Positions 1 to 6,658 of a stretch of 64,000 nt of DNA are shown one piece after another (within the stretch, counting starts at the first letter, position 1; every line of letters starts with the position of its first letter). The position numbers were made by a program, and so were the translations under genes. The stretch spans positions 1 to 64,000 of the forward strand of contig JAFSLV010000047.1 in assembly GCA_017448245.1 (NCBI GenBank), given 5' to 3'. A model generated the notes under the pieces. That model ran no database searches. It was not told the DNA's origin and saw nothing but the letters and a program-made list of their open reading frames with translations. Source of the DNA: Lachnospiraceae bacterium. Lineage in GTDB: Bacteria; Bacillota; Clostridia; Lachnospirales; Lachnospiraceae.

Positions 1-4
1 GTAT

Positions 5-460
5 GTGAACAAGGTCGGAAACAAAACCGCATTGGATGCTTATCGTAAGACCGGAACGACAGCGAACGCGAATGATATCGTAAGCACGAAAGATGCGGCT
101 GATAAAAACAAGAAGAAGGGATTTCTTGACAACCATCTGGCGAATATCGGGAAGACCTCGTCCTCGACAACGACCTCTTCTTCAAGCGCGTCGTCGGAGT
201 CCAAATCAAGTACATCAACGACAACTACGGGTACGACGACAAAGAAGACTGGCTTCCTTGACAATCATCTGGCTTCTATCGGGAAGAGACAGACTTCCAG
301 CACGACATCTTCGGGAAAATCCTATCTTGACGGCTATTTGAAGGATAAGGATACGACACAGATGAGCGGTGTGGAAAGGGCGAAGGCACAGGCGGAAGCC
401 GCGACAGGCAGGAGGCTGAATGATGACGGAACGACATCGGTGATCGACACCACGGTATAA
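5..460 (+). CDS. Ser/Thr-rich repeat protein, possibly 5'-truncated by window edge
   Basis: I do not recognise a family. The reading frame is open to the window edge, and the first in-frame start inside the window is GTG at 5, so the true start may lie outside. A 14-residue unit occurs twice almost identically (K-K-G-F-L-D-N-H-L-A-N-I-G-K, then K-T-G-F-L-D-N-H-L-A-S-I-G-K), with a third degenerate copy around S-Y-L-D-G-Y-L-K. The units are separated by Ser/Thr-only linkers of about 25-35 residues. There is no signal peptide, Cys or membrane segment in the visible part. It sits 42 bases upstream of the DUF6033-like gene on the same strand and could be co-transcribed. Function unknown. Confidence 0.6.
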   Translation: MNKVGNKTALDAYRKTGTTANANDIVSTKDAADKNKKKGFLDNHLANIGKTSSSTTTSSSSASSESKSSTSTTTTGTTTKKTGFLDNHLASIGKRQTSSTTSSGKSYLDGYLKDKDTTQMSGVERAKAQAEAATGRRLNDDGTTSVIDTTV

Positions 461-502
461 ACGTCGAAACCGATCTCGGCAGGTAACAAGGAGGGCGTAT
501 CT

Positions 503-1243
503 ATGTCAACAATGATCAACTCAAATTACAGCCAGATTTATAATACATCGGGACCTACAAATCGTCAGACATCAGCCAGCATAAAGAACACTGTCCGTAA
601 TGGTTCCGCCGGGTACGGTGACAGTGCATCCGTTGAGTTTTCCAAAGACGGGCTGGCTGCATTGGAAGCAAACAAGGGAACCGAATCAAAGCTTTCCGCG
701 AAAGCACAGGATTATATCGACACCTTGCGGAAACAATATGGAGACTATGATTTCTTTGTCGCCGGCAACAGTGAAGAAAGAGATCAGATGTTGAAGAAGG
801 GTGACAAGGACTTTTCGGTTGTGATTGATGTTGATGAGCTGGAACGCATGGCGAACGATGATGAGTATGCCGACGGAAAGATCAAGCAGATGGAATCCGC
901 GATCGAAACGGCCAAAAGAATCAGTAAGGAGTTTGGTTATACAGAGGACGGCGGCGAGAATGGAACATTGACCAATTTATCCATCGTGTTGAATAAAGAC
1001 GGTAGCACATCGTTTTTTGCGGAGCTGGAAAAATCCTCGGCAAAACAGCGCGAACAGATAGAAGCGGCGCGGGAGAAACGCGCGGAAGACAAAAAGGCGG
1101 CTGAAAGGAAGGCCGAAGAAAAGCGTACCGAGGAAAAGAAAGCAGAGTCTGAGGAGGAGCAGCTAAAACGTATTTCCATAGCCGCTTCCTCGGAGGAGGA
1201 TCTGATCAAGCAGCTTTCATCAATTGACTGGGAAAAGGCGTGA
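503..1243 (+). CDS. DUF6033-like protein with charged C-terminal coiled coil
   Basis: 246 residues, with ATG at 503 preceded by AAGGAGGG at a normal distance. The N-terminus is polar and Asn/Ser/Thr-rich. The middle is a mixed globular region (about residues 50-175) that contains a sequence like the DUF6033 family of Firmicutes; I recognise this only tentatively. Residues about 178-225 are almost entirely Lys/Glu/Arg/Ala with heptad character and are predicted to form a long helix or coiled coil. No signal peptide, membrane segment or catalytic motif is visible. A perfect 13-bp hairpin follows at 1269 and separates it from the convergent Xre gene. Function unknown; the DUF label is moderate at best. 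Confidence 0.75.
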   Translation: MSTMINSNYSQIYNTSGPTNRQTSASIKNTVRNGSAGYGDSASVEFSKDGLAALEANKGTESKLSAKAQDYIDTLRKQYGDYDFFVAGNSEERDQMLKKGDKDFSVVIDVDELERMANDDEYADGKIKQMESAIETAKRISKEFGYTEDGGENGTLTNLSIVLNKDGSTSFFAELEKSSAKQREQIEAAREKRAEDKKAAERKAEEKRTEEKKAESEEEQLKRISIAASSEEDLIKQLSSIDWEKA

Positions 1244-1268
1244 TGTACTACCATTATGGTAGATACCA

Positions 1269-1315
1269 GACAGGGCGGGAGATCCCCACTCCCGCCCTGT
1301 CAGATATCAGTTTTT
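1269..1315 (+). terminator. Rho-independent terminator between convergent genes
   Basis: A perfect 13-bp stem (1269-1281 with 1289-1301) closes a 7-nt loop. TTTTT follows at 1311-1315 on the plus strand. It lies between the convergent stops at 1243 and 1307, so the stem may also serve the minus-strand gene, although that side lacks a good T-tract. Confidence 0.75.
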
Positions 1316-1672
1316 AGCAGTAGCGTTTTTTCTGTCAGAATTCCTCTTCTTCACAAGAGAAATCAGGGGTTCAACGACAGGAAGGAGTTCGCGGGCTTCC
1401 TTGTCGGTGCAGTTATGGATCATTTGGGTGAGGCGGTCTTTCTCAAAAGAAGCTGACTTGGAATGCTTGTCGAATATCTGTTCATAGGGGATGTCCAGAC
1501 ATTCCATGATCGTGCAGAGCGTATGGAACTGAGGATTGCCCCGACCGTTTTCAATGTTGAGTATGGTACGGTCGTCGCATTCCGCAAGTTCGGCCAGTTT
1601 CTTTTGTGACATGGAAGCATTTTCCCTTGCGGCACGCACAGCGTCCGCAAGATTTTTCACATAGTCATGCAT
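1307..1672 (-). CDS. Xre-family (Cro/C1-type) transcriptional regulator
   Basis: 121 residues. The helix-turn-helix domain occupies about residues 8-65 (M-S-Q-K-K-L-A-E-L-A, then R-T-I-L-N-I-E-N-G-R-G-N-P), with the typical 'SQxxLA...xxxIxxxExGxxxP' pattern. The C-terminal half is Lys/Arg-rich and has no ligand domain I recognise. Start ATG (minus, 1672) has GGAGGTG seven bases upstream. Such small Xre proteins are common repressors or activators in integrative elements. Here it is transcribed away from the recombinase block, whose nearest genes begin at 1903, so the 230-bp gap could hold its operators. Target genes are not deducible. Confidence 0.85.
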   Translation of the reverse strand: MHDYVKNLADAVRAARENASMSQKKLAELAECDDRTILNIENGRGNPQFHTLCTIMECLDIPYEQIFDKHSKSASFEKDRLTQMIHNCTDKEARELLPVVEPLISLVKKRNSDRKNATAKN

Positions 1673-1838
1673 TAAATTACACCTCCCTATTAGTGTAAAG
1701 GATGTGTGGCCCGGAGAGAATTACAGTAAAATACAGTTATCGGTGAAATATAATTCAGCAACAGGAGTACGTATGGTTGATAAGCGAAAGCCAGGATTAA
1801 GGGACGGACAGCAACTTCATAGGGAATGGCTTACATCA

Positions 1839-1884
1839 GAGGGTGTATCAAAATTCAGCAGACAAGGGAATTTGATACACCCTC
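1839..1884. promoter_or_regulatory. Long imperfect hairpin/operator candidate
   Basis: A 14-bp perfect inverted repeat (1839-1852 with 1871-1884) extends inward by three more pairs across a single bulged A, leaving an 11-nt loop. No T-tract follows, so it is unlikely to be a terminator. It lies just 5' of the zinc-ribbon gene and could be an operator or a leader structure. Confidence 0.45.
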
Positions 1885-1902
1885 TTCATATGGTGCATTA
1901 TT

Positions 1903-2298
1903 ATGAGTCAAAGACAGAACAAGAGCCAAAAATCGCAAAACAGTGACATGAGGATAAGGACAGATAATCTGTTCAAAAAGGTGGCATCCTCATGGGGCCA
2001 GCAGGAACGGCGTAAAAAGCCGAGAGACTATAAGAGTTATACCTGCTGTCCACTTTGCGGGAAACAGATCGCGCAAAGCAGAAAGGCAGAAATTCTCTGG
2101 GAATGCGAAAAGTGCCATGCAAAGATCGTTGTGATGGTTGAGAATCACATTGTAGTGACATTTCCTTCACGCAGACGGCAGGATTATCAGACGGAAAAGC
2201 AGGTGCGGCAATACTTAAAAAAGCTTGCAGGTGTAATCAGCGAATGTAATCAAACGGCATTGATAAGCGGAGATTTTCCCGAGGACAGGCGGAAATAA
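1903..2298 (+). CDS. Small zinc-ribbon protein, unknown function
   Basis: 131 residues. One zinc-ribbon-like pair of knuckles is visible: C-P-L-C-G-K at about residues 49-54 and C-E-K-C-H-A-K about 19 residues later. The N-terminus is basic and Gln/Lys-rich (a possible nucleic-acid contact), and the C-terminal third is helical and charged. No clear Shine-Dalgarno precedes ATG 1903. An ATG at 1948 is an alternative start, which also lacks one. It sits between the Xre regulator and the sigma-like gene in the recombinase-bearing island, so a DNA- or RNA-binding accessory role is plausible. That is inference from context and the zinc ribbon only. Confidence 0.6.
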   Translation: MSQRQNKSQKSQNSDMRIRTDNLFKKVASSWGQQERRKKPRDYKSYTCCPLCGKQIAQSRKAEILWECEKCHAKIVVMVENHIVVTFPSRRRQDYQTEKQVRQYLKKLAGVISECNQTALISGDFPEDRRK

Positions 2299-2431
2299 GT
2301 GATCGGGTAACTGAACCGGAATTCAACAAAACTGAATATAGAATGAGACATCCGGATATGGCGCAGACGTAGCCACTAATACGCTACCAGGAAGCGCACC
2401 GGACGTTAAGAAGTTGTCAGCTGATTGTATT

Positions 2432-2448
2432 TGACCTGTCACAGGTCA
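2432..2448. promoter_or_regulatory. Perfect 17-nt palindrome, operator candidate
   Basis: TGACCTGT-C-ACAGGTCA is a perfect odd palindrome with 8-base arms. It lies about 220 bases upstream of the sigma-like gene and immediately before the inverted repeat at 2454. The geometry fits a dimeric regulator such as the neighbouring Xre protein. Confidence 0.4.
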
Positions 2449-2453
2449 TCAGG

Positions 2454-2529
2454 AACAGGGCAAAACGGGAACCGTAATCTTATGAATTGGATTTCATAGG
2501 TTTGCGGGGCGTTTTGCCCTGTTTTTTTG
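2454..2529 (+). terminator. Long-stem terminator or element-internal structure
   Basis: A perfect 14-bp inverted repeat (2454-2467 with 2510-2523) encloses 42 bases that themselves contain a 6-bp hairpin (2481-2486 with 2493-2498). A run of seven T follows at 2522-2528. It terminates transcription from the zinc-ribbon side or insulates the next gene. The rest of the 368-base gap 2299-2666 contains the palindrome at 2432 and no convincing gene. Confidence 0.6.
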
Positions 2530-2666
2530 TTTCTGAACCATATATGGCTCCCGTTTTCCCGCTCCTGCGGAGGAGCCATGAAACACAGGTGGGAGGCGTA
2601 TATCGCCAGGTATCCGTGAATCTGAGTTTTGAAACTGTTAATCATCTCAAAACTTTGGAGGATACC

Positions 2667-3116
2667 ATGGATAAAGAACGTTTTGAATACAGATATGAGT
2701 TTGCAAACGGAGATGTCATGATGTTTTCGATCTCGAACGAAAACGGATTGAGCAAAGAGGACATACGGAAATGGGTACCGCTTCTGCGTGGAATGGATCG
2801 AAGTGAGCGAAACAATAATCAGAAAGAGCGGCGCAGGCATTGCTCGTTGGATGCGTATAACCTGAACGGGGAGCTCTTCCAGGCAAAGGACGGGTTCGAT
2901 GGGTATCGCGAGGACGAACTGTGGAAAGAGCTGAGTCATAATCTGACCATGCGCGAAAAGCTTATCGGAGAGTTATATTTCCGGAATGGCTGTAAGGCTG
3001 CGGAGATCGGTGAATTACTCGGCATCACAGAGCGGTATGCACAGCATCTGATTCGACGTATCAGAAGAAAAATCTTAAAAAAGCATAAAGCTGTTCGTTT
3101 TTGGCCTCTCCCGTGA
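2667..3116 (+). CDS. Sigma-70 region 4-like protein of a mobile element
   Basis: 149 residues from ATG 2667, chosen because GGAGG lies at 2657-2661. The longer frame upstream has no ribosome site and crosses the hairpin at 2454. Residues about 90-140 contain a sigma region 4/LuxR-like helix-turn-helix: L-T-M-R-E-K-L-I-G-E, then C-K-A-A-E-I-G-E-L-L-G-I-T-E-R-Y-A-Q-H-L, and a basic tail R-R-I-R-R-K-I-L-K-K-H-K. Sigma region 2 is absent, so this is not a complete sigma factor. Proteins of this kind are frequent in conjugative and integrative elements of Firmicutes near excisionase and integrase genes, which is the arrangement here. A transcriptional role for the element is inferred. Confidence 0.75.
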   Translation: MDKERFEYRYEFANGDVMMFSISNENGLSKEDIRKWVPLLRGMDRSERNNNQKERRRHCSLDAYNLNGELFQAKDGFDGYREDELWKELSHNLTMREKLIGELYFRNGCKAAEIGELLGITERYAQHLIRRIRRKILKKHKAVRFWPLP

Positions 3117-3649
3117 GCTACTTATAGAGGATTGTTTTTCTTCCTCTTTATTACGACAACTGCATACGTCATTCATCAGGCACATTCCCGATGTCACATC
3201 CGATGAGGATGACAGCCACTCGGAGGATACGCCAAGACCCAAAAGCGTTGATGACAAAACAAGAAATGATCACGCGCAGAGGTGAGCGGACAAATATCCG
3301 ATCCGGAATGCCGGACAGCGACCGGCAGGGCGATGACAGACAGCGGGGACAATGATACTTCCGTCCAGTCACAGCAAGAGCGGTTTTCCATAACCGCCGC
3401 ACGCAATGAGGGCGGCTCGGGGAGACACCCGGAGAGGTTAGATGCCTATGGAGCCGGTCAGCTGCCGGTCGTCTGATGATTTCCCACCGTCCGGGATGTC
3501 GGGGACAAATAGGACGAACGATTGAAAACATGATGTCAAGGATACGGCGCACTTAGCCGTATCCGCGATATCATGGACGAGTACAACATGTGGCGCTATG
3601 GTGTAAATATGCCATGCGGTCACATTTTCCGTTGAGGAGAGTGATCAAA
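3117..3649. other. 533-base gap with no convincing gene; one hairpin
   Basis: Several short frames overlap here on both strands, but none has a ribosome site or recognisable product. A perfect 9-bp stem with a 7-nt loop lies at 3540-3564, without a T-tract. The stretch separates the sigma-like gene from the excisionase gene and may hold recombination or regulatory sites. Confidence 0.5.
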
Positions 3650-3847
3650 ATGGAAATGATACAGACAGATAAAAAGGTTTATGAGGTCGCGGAAATACAG
3701 ACACTTCTGGGAATCGGACGCAGCTGCGCGTACAGTTTCCTGCTGGATGTTTATGAAAAACGTGAACCTTTTCCGGTCATCAAAGTAGGACGGCTGTTTA
3801 AGATTCCCAAAAAACCGTTTGATAAATGGCTGGATGGATGCGATTGA
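3650..3847 (+). CDS. Excisionase-family HTH DNA-binding protein (Xis-like)
   Basis: 65 residues from ATG 3650, preceded by GAGGAG at 3634. The product has the winged-helix pattern of excisionase-family proteins (HTH_17): Y-E-V-A-E-I-Q-T-L-L-G-I-G-R-S-C-A-Y for the recognition helix, then P-F-P-V-I-K-V-G-R-L-F-K-I-P for the wing, ending in F-D-K-W-L-D. Family members bend attachment-site DNA and steer a tyrosine recombinase toward excision. Only 13 bases separate it from the first recombinase gene, which supports that pairing and co-transcription. Confidence 0.85.
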   Translation: MEMIQTDKKVYEVAEIQTLLGIGRSCAYSFLLDVYEKREPFPVIKVGRLFKIPKKPFDKWLDGCD

Positions 3848-3860
3848 TACAGGGGAAAAT

Positions 3861-5048
3861 ATGAAACAATCTGAAAAACAGAGGAACGTTGCTTTTTTCG
3901 AAAACAACGGGTGGTATCACCGGACAAAAACGCTGTGCCCGGACGGAAGCGTTAAGTACAGTAAGAAGGGCGGCTTTGCGAACGCAAGGGATGCGGAGCG
4001 CAGCTATCGGCAGCATGAAGCGGCATTCAGAGAAGATTATCGGCGTTTCCATCTGGCGAATTCCGTGGATGACAATATCAGTCTGAGAGACTATCTTACC
4101 TACTGGTTTGAGGAAGTCTATTCAGAACGGATCGAGAGCACCACAAGGATGGTTGGCGCATACGCTGTATACAATCTTCTTCTGCCGAATATGGAGTATG
4201 ACATCAAGACGAAGTACGTGAATGCGGACTACCTGAACAGTGTTTTGGACAATGCCGCAAAGATATCTCCTTCCGCAGGCAATACGGCGCGTACGATCCT
4301 GTATATTGCCATGAAAGACGCTGTTGTGGAGGGATTTGTAAAGAATAATCCGGTTATTTCCACGAAGCCATACAGACGACCGAAACCGAAGGTGTTGATA
4401 CTTGGCAAAGACAAGCTGAAAGTATTGCTGTGTGCCGCGAGGGAGACGGAATGGTATCTTGAGATACTGCTTGGTCTCTTTTGCGGGCTCCGTAAAGGTG
4501 AGATCATGGGACTCAAGTTTTCAGACTTTGATCTGGAGGAAGATACTGTCACCGTAAACCGGCAGGTGGGACCGGAAGTGAAGATTGCCAGGGGCTCAGG
4601 CTATAAGATAGAGAAGTATGAGCTGGTAGAGAAGGAACCCAAAACTTCAAACAGTTACAGAACCATCCGCATGCCGGGGATTATTTCGGAAGAACTGGTC
4701 AGACGCAAGGCGCTGATTGACTTTAACAGGCAGCGTTTCGGTGATGGGTACAGGGATGGAGGCTATATCAGCTGTCAGCCCAATGGCCTTTTACACAGTA
4801 TGACTGCATTGAATACTGCGCTGACAAAGATCTGTAGCAGAAACAGCCTGCCGCATATCACAGTCCACGGACTCCGGCATATGTATGCGACAATTCTGAT
4901 CGAACAGGGCGTTCCTTTGGTGAAGATTTCCGCTCTGCTCGGTCACAGCTCGATCCATACGACGTTTGAGTATTACTGTGACATGATGGATGAAAACGAG
5001 AATATTCTGGCATTCATGAACAATGCCTTTCCTGTGGAGGATGATTGA
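3861..5048 (+). CDS. Tyrosine recombinase/integrase, first of a tandem pair
   Basis: 395 residues from ATG 3861, with AGGGGA just upstream; an earlier in-frame ATG at 3819 lies inside the excisionase gene. It has an N-terminal arm-binding region, a SAM-like core-binding domain (about residues 70-170) and a catalytic domain with the full set of residues: Arg211 (G-L-R-K-G-E-I), His336 and Arg339 (H-G-L-R-H), His362 (L-L-G-H-S-S) and the nucleophile Tyr371 or Tyr372. It is therefore predicted active. It cuts and rejoins DNA through a 3'-phosphotyrosine at the element's attachment sites. It is followed by a second recombinase two bases after its stop. Confidence 0.93.
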   Translation: MKQSEKQRNVAFFENNGWYHRTKTLCPDGSVKYSKKGGFANARDAERSYRQHEAAFREDYRRFHLANSVDDNISLRDYLTYWFEEVYSERIESTTRMVGAYAVYNLLLPNMEYDIKTKYVNADYLNSVLDNAAKISPSAGNTARTILYIAMKDAVVEGFVKNNPVISTKPYRRPKPKVLILGKDKLKVLLCAARETEWYLEILLGLFCGLRKGEIMGLKFSDFDLEEDTVTVNRQVGPEVKIARGSGYKIEKYELVEKEPKTSNSYRTIRMPGIISEELVRRKALIDFNRQRFGDGYRDGGYISCQPNGLLHSMTALNTALTKICSRNSLPHITVHGLRHMYATILIEQGVPLVKISALLGHSSIHTTFEYYCDMMDENENILAFMNNAFPVEDD

Positions 5049-5050
5049 TA

Positions 5051-6334
5051 ATGCGTTTAGAACCGGGGTTGCAAAACTTTGTGGAATGGAACGTGGAACC
5101 TGTTATGCGTATACGTGGTAAATATGGATACCGCGTGGTACTGCACTATATGGACGGAACAACGAGGGAACAGCAAAAGTCTGGTTTTTTGACTGAACGG
5201 GAAGCGGTCAGCGCACGCGATATCACGGTGGGTGAGCTGTCTTCGGGTAAGTATGTGGTGTATTCGAATCTCAGCGTAGAGGTTTTTTTTACCATATGGG
5301 TGGAGGAGGATATACAGAGCCGTGTGGGCAGCAGTGAGACCTACGCGACATACCGGAGTGTCGTGAAAAACCATATCATTCCTGTTCTGGGAAAAAAGAA
5401 GATGGTCGCCATCCGCCGGAGTGATGTGCAGAAACTGTATAACATGAAGACTGCATATTCCGTTTCAGTGGCACGTCTGATCAAAACAGTCATGAATACG
5501 GCAATGCAGTATGCCGTTGACAAAAAGGTCATATCAGAGAATCCCGCGAAAGATGTCGGACTTCCGAAGAAGGTTCTGAAAAAACCGTTTCATACAAGAG
5601 ATATCGATTCTCAAAAGACGATGACGATGGAACAGGTGCTGGTCCTGATTACGGCAAGCAGGGATACGCCGATTCATATGCAGGTACTCTTGAATGTGCT
5701 GATGGGACTGCGAAGAAGCGAGATCAACGGCGTGAAATACAGTGATGTGGATTATATCAATCGTACACTGACCGTCAGGAGACAGCTTGGCAAGAAGATT
5801 CGTTCAAAAAAAGAGGATTTCGCTCCAAAGACATTTACTAAACAGGAAGTTGGTTTGAAGACACCCTCCAGCTACCGGGTATTGCCGATTCCCGATATGG
5901 TGTTTGAAGCGATTCTGAAAGAGCGAAAGCTTTATGAAAAGCGCAGAAGTCGCAGAAAACGGGAGTTTCAGGATCTGGATTACATCTGCTGCTCTACATA
6001 CGGACGTCCGCGCTCCAAGGATTTTCACTGGAAGCATTATAAAAAGCTTCTTGAGGAGAACAATCTGCCGAATGTCAGCTGGCACCACCTCAGAAGCACC
6101 TTTTGTACGCTTCTGTTGAAGAATGATTTTAACCCGAAAGCGGTATCTAAGCTTATGGGGCACGCAAAGGAGATCATCACGATTGATGTTTACGGGGATA
6201 AGCGTAATATCATCGCGGATTGTATTGATGAACTGCAACCGTTTATTGATGAGCTGATGGATGATGAGGATGTGGGGCCGTCAGATACGGATGACGATGA
6301 TCCGGTTGCAAACACAGAGGTGTTCTTTACATAA
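5051..6334 (+). CDS. Tyrosine recombinase/integrase, second of a tandem pair
   Basis: 427 residues from ATG 5051, with GGAGG in the end of the previous gene; a TTG at 5045 is a less likely start. Catalytic residues are complete: Arg221 (G-L-R-R-S-E-I), His345/Arg348 (H-H-L-R), His371 (L-M-G-H-A) and Tyr381 (V-Y-G-D). The protein is clearly different from its neighbour and ends in an acidic tail (D-D-E-D, D-D-D-D). Two unlike recombinases in one unit suggest a dual-recombinase system, or that one is the integrase and the other handles another site. The gene ends 325 bases before uvrB, beside the candidate attachment region. Confidence 0.92.
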   Translation: MRLEPGLQNFVEWNVEPVMRIRGKYGYRVVLHYMDGTTREQQKSGFLTEREAVSARDITVGELSSGKYVVYSNLSVEVFFTIWVEEDIQSRVGSSETYATYRSVVKNHIIPVLGKKKMVAIRRSDVQKLYNMKTAYSVSVARLIKTVMNTAMQYAVDKKVISENPAKDVGLPKKVLKKPFHTRDIDSQKTMTMEQVLVLITASRDTPIHMQVLLNVLMGLRRSEINGVKYSDVDYINRTLTVRRQLGKKIRSKKEDFAPKTFTKQEVGLKTPSSYRVLPIPDMVFEAILKERKLYEKRRSRRKREFQDLDYICCSTYGRPRSKDFHWKHYKKLLEENNLPNVSWHHLRSTFCTLLLKNDFNPKAVSKLMGHAKEIITIDVYGDKRNIIADCIDELQPFIDELMDDEDVGPSDTDDDDPVANTEVFFT

Positions 6335-6387
6335 CGAAACACATCGATGAAAAGTCATCGCTTCGCTCGATGATGCACTTAAAAAAG

Positions 6388-6437
6388 AAAGGAAAAAGCG
6401 CAGTTTCGGCACTATGCCGCCTGTACTTTTCCTTTTT
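6388..6437 (+). terminator. Terminator after the recombinase pair
   Basis: AAAGGAAAA(A)G (from 6388) pairs with CTTTTCCTTT (6426-6435) around an inner CGGC/GCCG hairpin. The right arm runs into seven T residues. It lies 54 bases after the second recombinase stop. Confidence 0.6.
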
Positions 6438-6458
6438 TTGTTGGTAAAATGGATTTAC

Positions 6459-6541
6459 GCAAAAAGAGGTGACTTTTGCAAATCCCGTGATGCCTTGTGT
6501 TATCTGGTGTTGCGGCGTTTTTGAGATAGCAAAAAGGTGAC
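6459..6541. repeat. Spaced direct repeats, possible recombinase arm sites
   Basis: GCAAAAAGAGGTGAC at 6459-6473 recurs as GCAAAAAGGTGAC at 6529-6541 in the same orientation, 70 bases apart and differing by a two-base insertion. Short directly repeated sites beside an integrase are typical of arm-type binding sites; that function is inferred. Confidence 0.4.
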
Positions 6542-6545
6542 ATGC

Positions 6546-6618
6546 ATTCGTAAAACGGAAAAAGTTCGTCTATTCACCACCCTGTTTTTGTCCTGTTTTA
6601 CGAATTTTTGGTGAATAG
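6546..6618. repeat. Two interleaved inverted repeats (A-B-A'-B') upstream of uvrB
   Basis: Arm A ATTCGTAAAAC (6546-6556) matches A' at 6595-6605. Arm B CTATTCACCA (6570-6579) matches B' at 6609-6618. Both repeats are perfect and overlap in the order A-B-A'-B', so only one hairpin can form at a time, or a pseudoknot. It could be a recombination site at the island edge or a switchable leader of uvrB. Confidence 0.5.
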
Positions 6619-6658
6619 GCGTTTTATTAAAACAGCATTTTAGAGGAAAAACCACCCC

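Larger units (their letters stand above)
1903..6618 (+). mobile_element. Integrase end of an integrative element abutting uvrB
   Basis: The block combines a zinc-ribbon protein, a sigma-like HTH protein, an excisionase-type protein and two consecutive tyrosine recombinases, all on the plus strand. It ends in a 320-base non-coding region with direct and interleaved inverted repeats just upstream of uvrB. Base composition is visibly more AT-rich than the region from uvrB onward. No tRNA gene is visible at the junction. The right boundary is probably within 6459-6618; the left boundary is unknown and could be outside the window. No conjugation, replication or transposition genes other than the recombinases are present. 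Confidence 0.5.

Noticed and set aside
1704-1946. 80-codon plus-strand frame before the zinc-ribbon gene
   Set aside because: No ribosome site, crosses the long hairpin at 1839, overlaps the next gene, and matches nothing I know.
3169-3552. Overlapping frames on both strands between the sigma-like and excisionase genes
   Set aside because: No ribosome sites and low-quality translations; the stretch looks non-coding.
6335-6658. tRNA gene as integration target
   Set aside because: No cloverleaf could be drawn in the region beside the recombinases.
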